Both the position numbers and the translations under genes were made by a program. Below the pieces are notes generated by a model. That model saw only the letters and a program-made list of their open reading frames with translations. It made no database searches and was not told the DNA's origin. A DNA stretch of 64,000 bases from Opisthorchis felineus (taxonomy: Eukaryota > Platyhelminthes > Trematoda > Opisthorchiida > Opisthorchiidae), in assembly GCA_004794785.1 (NCBI GenBank), contig SJOL01008950.1:15513-79512 (forward strand), in the 5' to 3' direction. The number at the start of each line of letters is the position of its first letter. The stretch's first letter is position 1. Below, one piece after another: positions 60,126-64,000 of this stretch.

Positions 60126-60540
60126 GCAATGAATTCCATGGATTTGTCTGGCTGGATGCCTACTGCAAAGATGGGAAACTTCTTCTAACATGAACTGTGA
60201 ATGGCTGTTCCATTTTGAGTTTGTGCGGACACTGAAGAGGTAATTATTGTTCACGTACTGTTTCAAAATATTTCCAGATCTAACACAGGAAAAAGCAGCT
60301 TTTCAACACTCCCCACTATCTTCAAGGACACATCATGCTGAGCCGTCACCGCCATTAAAACTGCGAATCTCGCGCCAAAAGTAGACCTTGAGTACGCCTA
60401 AACATACCCTGGCAGAAGTGTGACTGCCTGTGGAGATTTTCAGGTTTCGAATAAATTCAGCCAAATGTTAAAAGTTTATGCGAAATTTTCCTTGGTTCAA
60501 ACTCTGGTTCAAGAGAAATTTTTGGTGTGCTTTTAAGGAG
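60126..60540 (+). repeat. Unclassified interspersed repeat, copy 2
   Basis: Same family and orientation as 3776-4150. It starts with GAATTCCATGGATTTGTC and has an extra segment of about 30 bases (ATGGGAAACTTCTTCTAAC) before the shared GAATGGCTGTTCC. It ends near TCCTTGGTTCAAACTCTGG. There is no coding content. Confidence 0.6.
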
Positions 60541-61060
60541 ACTTGGCAGCACAGTTGTTTGTCTCTCTCCTGGGTGATTCCAGCGCCTCTATTTCCACCT
60601 CGTTGAAGCTGCGCTCCTTGGGAACGATGTTCGCTTTCGTTTGAGCCGAAATATCGAATAATAGAATATGGAATAATACATTTTGAACTCAGACTAGTCA
60701 GCGCAAGGAGATCTAAGGTGGACATACTTTCGATTTTTTTGGCTTTTAGGCGCGACTGGGTCATCTAGTTACCCTTACGAGACTATGTACGACCTTTCGG
60801 TCGTCACATCGAGTCACTATAAAGTATTGTCTTTGGTGACCAGCCAGAGAGACTCGCCCTTGTAGATAATCGCAAACGCCCACAGTCGGGTGAGGTTTAA
60901 ACAACTTTTTAGACCGTGTTCGCTTCTGATCTCTGCCGACGCTGACCGCTGACCGATGTTTGAAAATCCTTTTATCTGGAGAATTTGCACGAGCGAGAAA
61001 CGGAGCCAGTCGGGGCTCTTTGGTCGCACAATGCTCTTAACTGCAAAACCTTTGCGAGTG
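60541..61060. other. No recognisable gene before the gap
   Basis: A 98-codon minus frame (60468-60764) overlaps the repeat and shows no domain. Confidence 0.4.
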
Positions 61061-61958
61061 NNNNNNNNNNNNNNNNNNNNNNNNNNNNNNNNNNNNNNNN
61101 NNNNNNNNNNNNNNNNNNNNNNNNNNNNNNNNNNNNNNNNNNNNNNNNNNNNNNNNNNNNNNNNNNNNNNNNNNNNNNNNNNNNNNNNNNNNNNNNNNNN
61201 NNNNNNNNNNNNNNNNNNNNNNNNNNNNNNNNNNNNNNNNNNNNNNNNNNNNNNNNNNNNNNNNNNNNNNNNNNNNNNNNNNNNNNNNNNNNNNNNNNNN
61301 NNNNNNNNNNNNNNNNNNNNNNNNNNNNNNNNNNNNNNNNNNNNNNNNNNNNNNNNNNNNNNNNNNNNNNNNNNNNNNNNNNNNNNNNNNNNNNNNNNNN
61401 NNNNNNNNNNNNNNNNNNNNNNNNNNNNNNNNNNNNNNNNNNNNNNNNNNNNNNNNNNNNNNNNNNNNNNNNNNNNNNNNNNNNNNNNNNNNNNNNNNNN
61501 NNNNNNNNNNNNNNNNNNNNNNNNNNNNNNNNNNNNNNNNNNNNNNNNNNNNNNNNNNNNNNNNNNNNNNNNNNNNNNNNNNNNNNNNNNNNNNNNNNNN
61601 NNNNNNNNNNNNNNNNNNNNNNNNNNNNNNNNNNNNNNNNNNNNNNNNNNNNNNNNNNNNNNNNNNNNNNNNNNNNNNNNNNNNNNNNNNNNNNNNNNNN
61701 NNNNNNNNNNNNNNNNNNNNNNNNNNNNNNNNNNNNNNNNNNNNNNNNNNNNNNNNNNNNNNNNNNNNNNNNNNNNNNNNNNNNNNNNNNNNNNNNNNNN
61801 NNNNNNNNNNNNNNNNNNNNNNNNNNNNNNNNNNNNNNNNNNNNNNNNNNNNNNNNNNNNNNNNNNNNNNNNNNNNNNNNNNNNNNNNNNNNNNNNNNNN
61901 NNNNNNNNNNNNNNNNNNNNNNNNNNNNNNNNNNNNNNNNNNNNNNNNNNNNNNNNNN
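61061..61958. other. Assembly gap (898 N)
   Basis: Unresolved bases. The right edge lies inside LINE copy 3, so the gap probably contains the rest of that element. The actual length may differ from the number of N. Confidence 0.95.
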
Positions 61959-62483
61959 CGAGCTGCTTCGAAATTGGTTGCCGGCCTTAAACCCGTGGAC
62001 TACGAAATGCGTCTCACGGCGCTTGACCTCTTTCCCCTCGAGTATTGCCGCCACCGAGGGGACCTAATTCTTACTTATGCCCTGTTTAAACAAGGTTTAG
62101 CCAACAGGTTTTTCACCGTTGAGCCAGCAAACACACGGCGGGGACATGTTAAGAAGATTTTCAAGCTAAGAGCACACACTTTTATCAGACAAAATTTTTT
62201 CTCATTTCGTGTAGTAGCTGCGTGGAACAACCTTCCTCCGACGGTTGTCCACGCACCTTCTAAAACCCAGTATAAAGCACTACTAGACACCTTCCTATGC
62301 GAGTCCTCGTGCTGGCAAAATTACTGCCCCTCGCTGCGAACCTAAAGAGCAGTGCTACACCCTTTTTTCGCTTGTGCCTTTTAGGTGAACGACAACCGCA
62401 GAATGACAAGAACAAAACCGACCCAGGAAACTTGGGCAAAAGCCTCGATCATGTGTATCAATCCGTGAATCTGTGAATCCGTG
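61959..62483 (+). mobile_element. CR1-like LINE 3' end, copy 3
   Basis: Starting at the gap edge, the plus strand is open and reads [20 protein letters not shown] and on through [20 protein letters not shown] to a stop at 62345, the same C-terminal reverse transcriptase block as copies 1 and 2. The 3' UTR ends in three 8-bp units: AATCCGTG, AATCTGTG, AATCCGTG (62460-62483). The upstream part may be complete but lies in the gap. The frame is intact. Confidence 0.85.
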
Positions 62484-62775
62484 AGCGCCGAGCCAGTCAG
62501 TAAATTACCCCAACTTTCAAACTGCGCGCTAGCTACGGGCAAACACGGTTCCACATAGCAGTGTCTTTCCGTCTCTAACCGAAGGCACGAATCAGGAGAG
62601 TTGTTTTTTCTGCGTGAGCTCAATCCGAAGGCATTTTGTTTAGACGAATGAAAACCGTAGATATACGGAATTATCAAGGTTGAAGGAAAGCGCGCACAGG
62701 ACGGATCTCGGCGCACGGATAATCGTGCCTGCAAGGTCATTTTACAAATCCACCAAAATATTGGCTATCATTGAA
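62484..62775. other. Upstream flank of Shal
   Basis: Between the LINE tail and the TATA-like sequence. No motif beyond scattered short open frames. If the gene starts here its promoter-proximal region is only about 290 bp from the transposon. Confidence 0.4.
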
Positions 62776-62784
62776 TATAAATAG
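62776..62784 (+). promoter_or_regulatory. TATA-like sequence upstream of Shal
   Basis: TATAAATAG lies 80 bases before the ATG at 62864. If used, transcription would start near 62806-62812. The pyrimidine-rich CCTTCTTCAATCATCCTAG just after it also resembles a 3' splice site, so the region could instead be the end of a 5' UTR intron. Confidence 0.3.
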
Positions 62785-62863
62785 CGATTCCCCTTCTTCA
62801 ATCATCCTAGAAAGGTGACGCTATTATGGGATAGGACTTTGGAAGTAAAAAGTAAGGACTGCG

Positions 62864-63963
62864 ATGTACCCATCTTGGCTTCCGGTGGTTCGCGCATCAG
62901 CCATCGCTTGGACTCCGCTTATTCAATGTGAATTACCTGAAGGACCTACATTCTCGAGTAATGTCATCACAAGAGACAGGAAGATAGTGATCAATGTTAG
63001 CGGAAGTCGCTTCGAGACATGGAAGTCTTCGCTGGACCGTTTCCCAGACACACTTCTTGGTTCAGATGAAAAGGACTATTTTCAAGACTCTAAGTCGGGA
63101 GAATACTTTTTCGATCGGGACCCAAATTTTTTCCGTTTTATATTAGCTTATTACCGTTCTGGGAAACTACATTTTCCGAAAGATTCCTGTGTCACGGCTT
63201 ATCACGACGAATTGATCTATTTTGGAATCATGCCAGAAATTATGGGGGACTGCTGTTACGAGGAATACCTTGATCGATATCGCGAAAACCGAGAACGACA
63301 ACTTGAGGATCTAAACGATCATAAAGAGGAGGAACAGCCACCTACATGCTTTCGTGAACAGCTCTGGCGTGCGTTTGAGAATCCGCAAGCATCAACACTC
63401 GCCATTGTGTTGTATTACGTTACTGGATTTTTTATTGGCGTATCTGTACTAGCAAACGTGACTGAGACGGTTTCTTGCGGAACAAGTCAGGAGACGGGTG
63501 AAAATATACCTTGTGGCGAGAAATACAACGCTGCATTTTTTTGTTTGGACACAGCCTGTGTGATGCTTTTTACTATTGAATATTTTGCCCGGCTGTACGC
63601 CGCGCCATCAAAGTGGAAATTCATTCGATCTGTGATGTCAATTATCGATATTGCTGCGGTGCTTCCGTACTACATTGGTTTATTCATGTCCAATAATAAG
63701 GAGTTTTCTGGCGCTTTTACCACTCTAAGAGTGTTTCGTGTGTGTCGCATTTTTAAGTTTTCAAGACACAGCAAAGGACTGAGGATCCTTGGATGTACTT
63801 TGAGATGCTGTGCTTCGGAACTGGGGTTCCTCCTTTTTACGATAACGATGGGGGTCATAATTTTTTCTACAATCATGTTCTATGCGGAAAAGTCAGAAAC
63901 ATCACAATTTAACAGTATTCCTGCTGCATTCTGGTACACTATTGTAACAATGACTACACTTGG
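62864..63963 (+). CDS. Shal: Shal/Kv4 voltage-gated K+ channel, first coding exon
   Basis: This is the N-terminal 366 codons of a Kv4 (Shal) channel, the plasma-membrane channel of fast A-type K+ currents. The start is supported by an in-frame stop at 62846 and by the Kv4-type N-terminus [12 protein letters not shown] (residues 5-16), the helix that inactivates the channel and binds KChIP proteins. The T1 tetramerisation domain (about 40-140) has the Kv-type zinc site HX5CX20CC (His103, Cys109, Cys130, Cys131). S1 is about 179-199, S2 223-244, S3 254-275. S4 is [15 protein letters not shown], with charges at 289, 292, 295, 298 and 301. S5 is about 319-340 and the pore helix about 352-364. The exon ends within the selectivity filter, at TTLG, with donor GG|GTAAGT in phase 2; YGD, S6 and the C-terminus are outside the window. 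Cys311, Cys315 and Cys316 lie after S4. Confidence 0.95.
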
Positions 63964-64000
63964 GTAAGTGGATTCTTTCTTACCGAACGTGAGAAGTTGG

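Noticed and set aside
60956..62067. Long open frames of 344-360 codons spanning the N run
   Set aside because: They are open only because N codons contain no stops; real sequence contributes a few dozen residues.
63670..63876. Minus-strand open frame opposite the Kv4 exon
   Set aside because: Shadow of the conserved S4-S5 coding sequence.
1..64000. CRISPR arrays, prophages or bacterial operons
   Set aside because: No regularly spaced short repeats, no compact operons; intron-bearing metazoan genes and LINEs dominate.

Overview
This is a repeat-rich animal nuclear window with spliced genes, and I read it as flatworm, most likely a trematode. The host genes are metazoan: a voltage-gated K+ channel of the Shal/Kv4 family and an RSF1-like chromatin remodelling factor. 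The transposon mix (RTE-type and CR1-like LINEs, a tRNA-derived SINE, MULE/ZSWIM-type transposase relics, hammerhead-ribozyme repeats) fits that reading. The species assignment is inference. Most short open frames here are chance frames or pieces of dead transposons.

Layout. 1-700: endonuclease fragment of a CR1-like LINE (minus). 2.3-3.4 kb: RTE-type LINE relic (minus). 3.8-6.1 kb: an unclassified repeat, a SINE and a MULE-type transposase fragment. 8.2-8.8 kb: tandem dimer of a 300-bp repeat carrying hammerhead ribozymes. 9.2-9.65 kb: Ty3/gypsy RNase H relic. 11.9-12.4, 17.9-19.05 and 61.96-62.48 kb: three closely related 3' ends of one CR1-like LINE, each ending in an 8-bp repeat tail. 15.3-17.4 kb: larger MULE/ZSWIM-type transposase pseudogene. 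23.3-23.6 kb: head-to-head copies of the hammerhead repeat, with a ribozyme whose core is complete. 25.2-28.8 kb: a decayed but nearly whole CR1-like LINE (minus). 30.6-31.2 kb: a further LINE fragment.

RSF1 occupies about 34.2-44.8 kb on the minus strand. Four exons are supported by matching splice phases: a DDT/WHIM-type N-terminal exon, a short exon, a 2-kb exon with the PHD finger, and the C-terminal exon. The first exon(s) were not found. Its introns hold two SINE copies, a 460-bp foldback, an AT microsatellite and an RTE relic. From 45.8 to 57.5 kb there are only LINE fragments and unassigned DNA. An 898-bp run of N lies at 61061-61958. The window ends in the first coding exon of Shal (62864-63963), which stops at a splice donor inside the pore signature.

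The two host genes have no obvious functional link. The least ordinary system is the ribozyme repeat. Two copies, at 8.6 and 23.5 kb, keep the same fold with a compensatory base-pair change in stem I, and one has every conserved core nucleotide. This points to a retrozyme-like or Penelope-LTR-like element.
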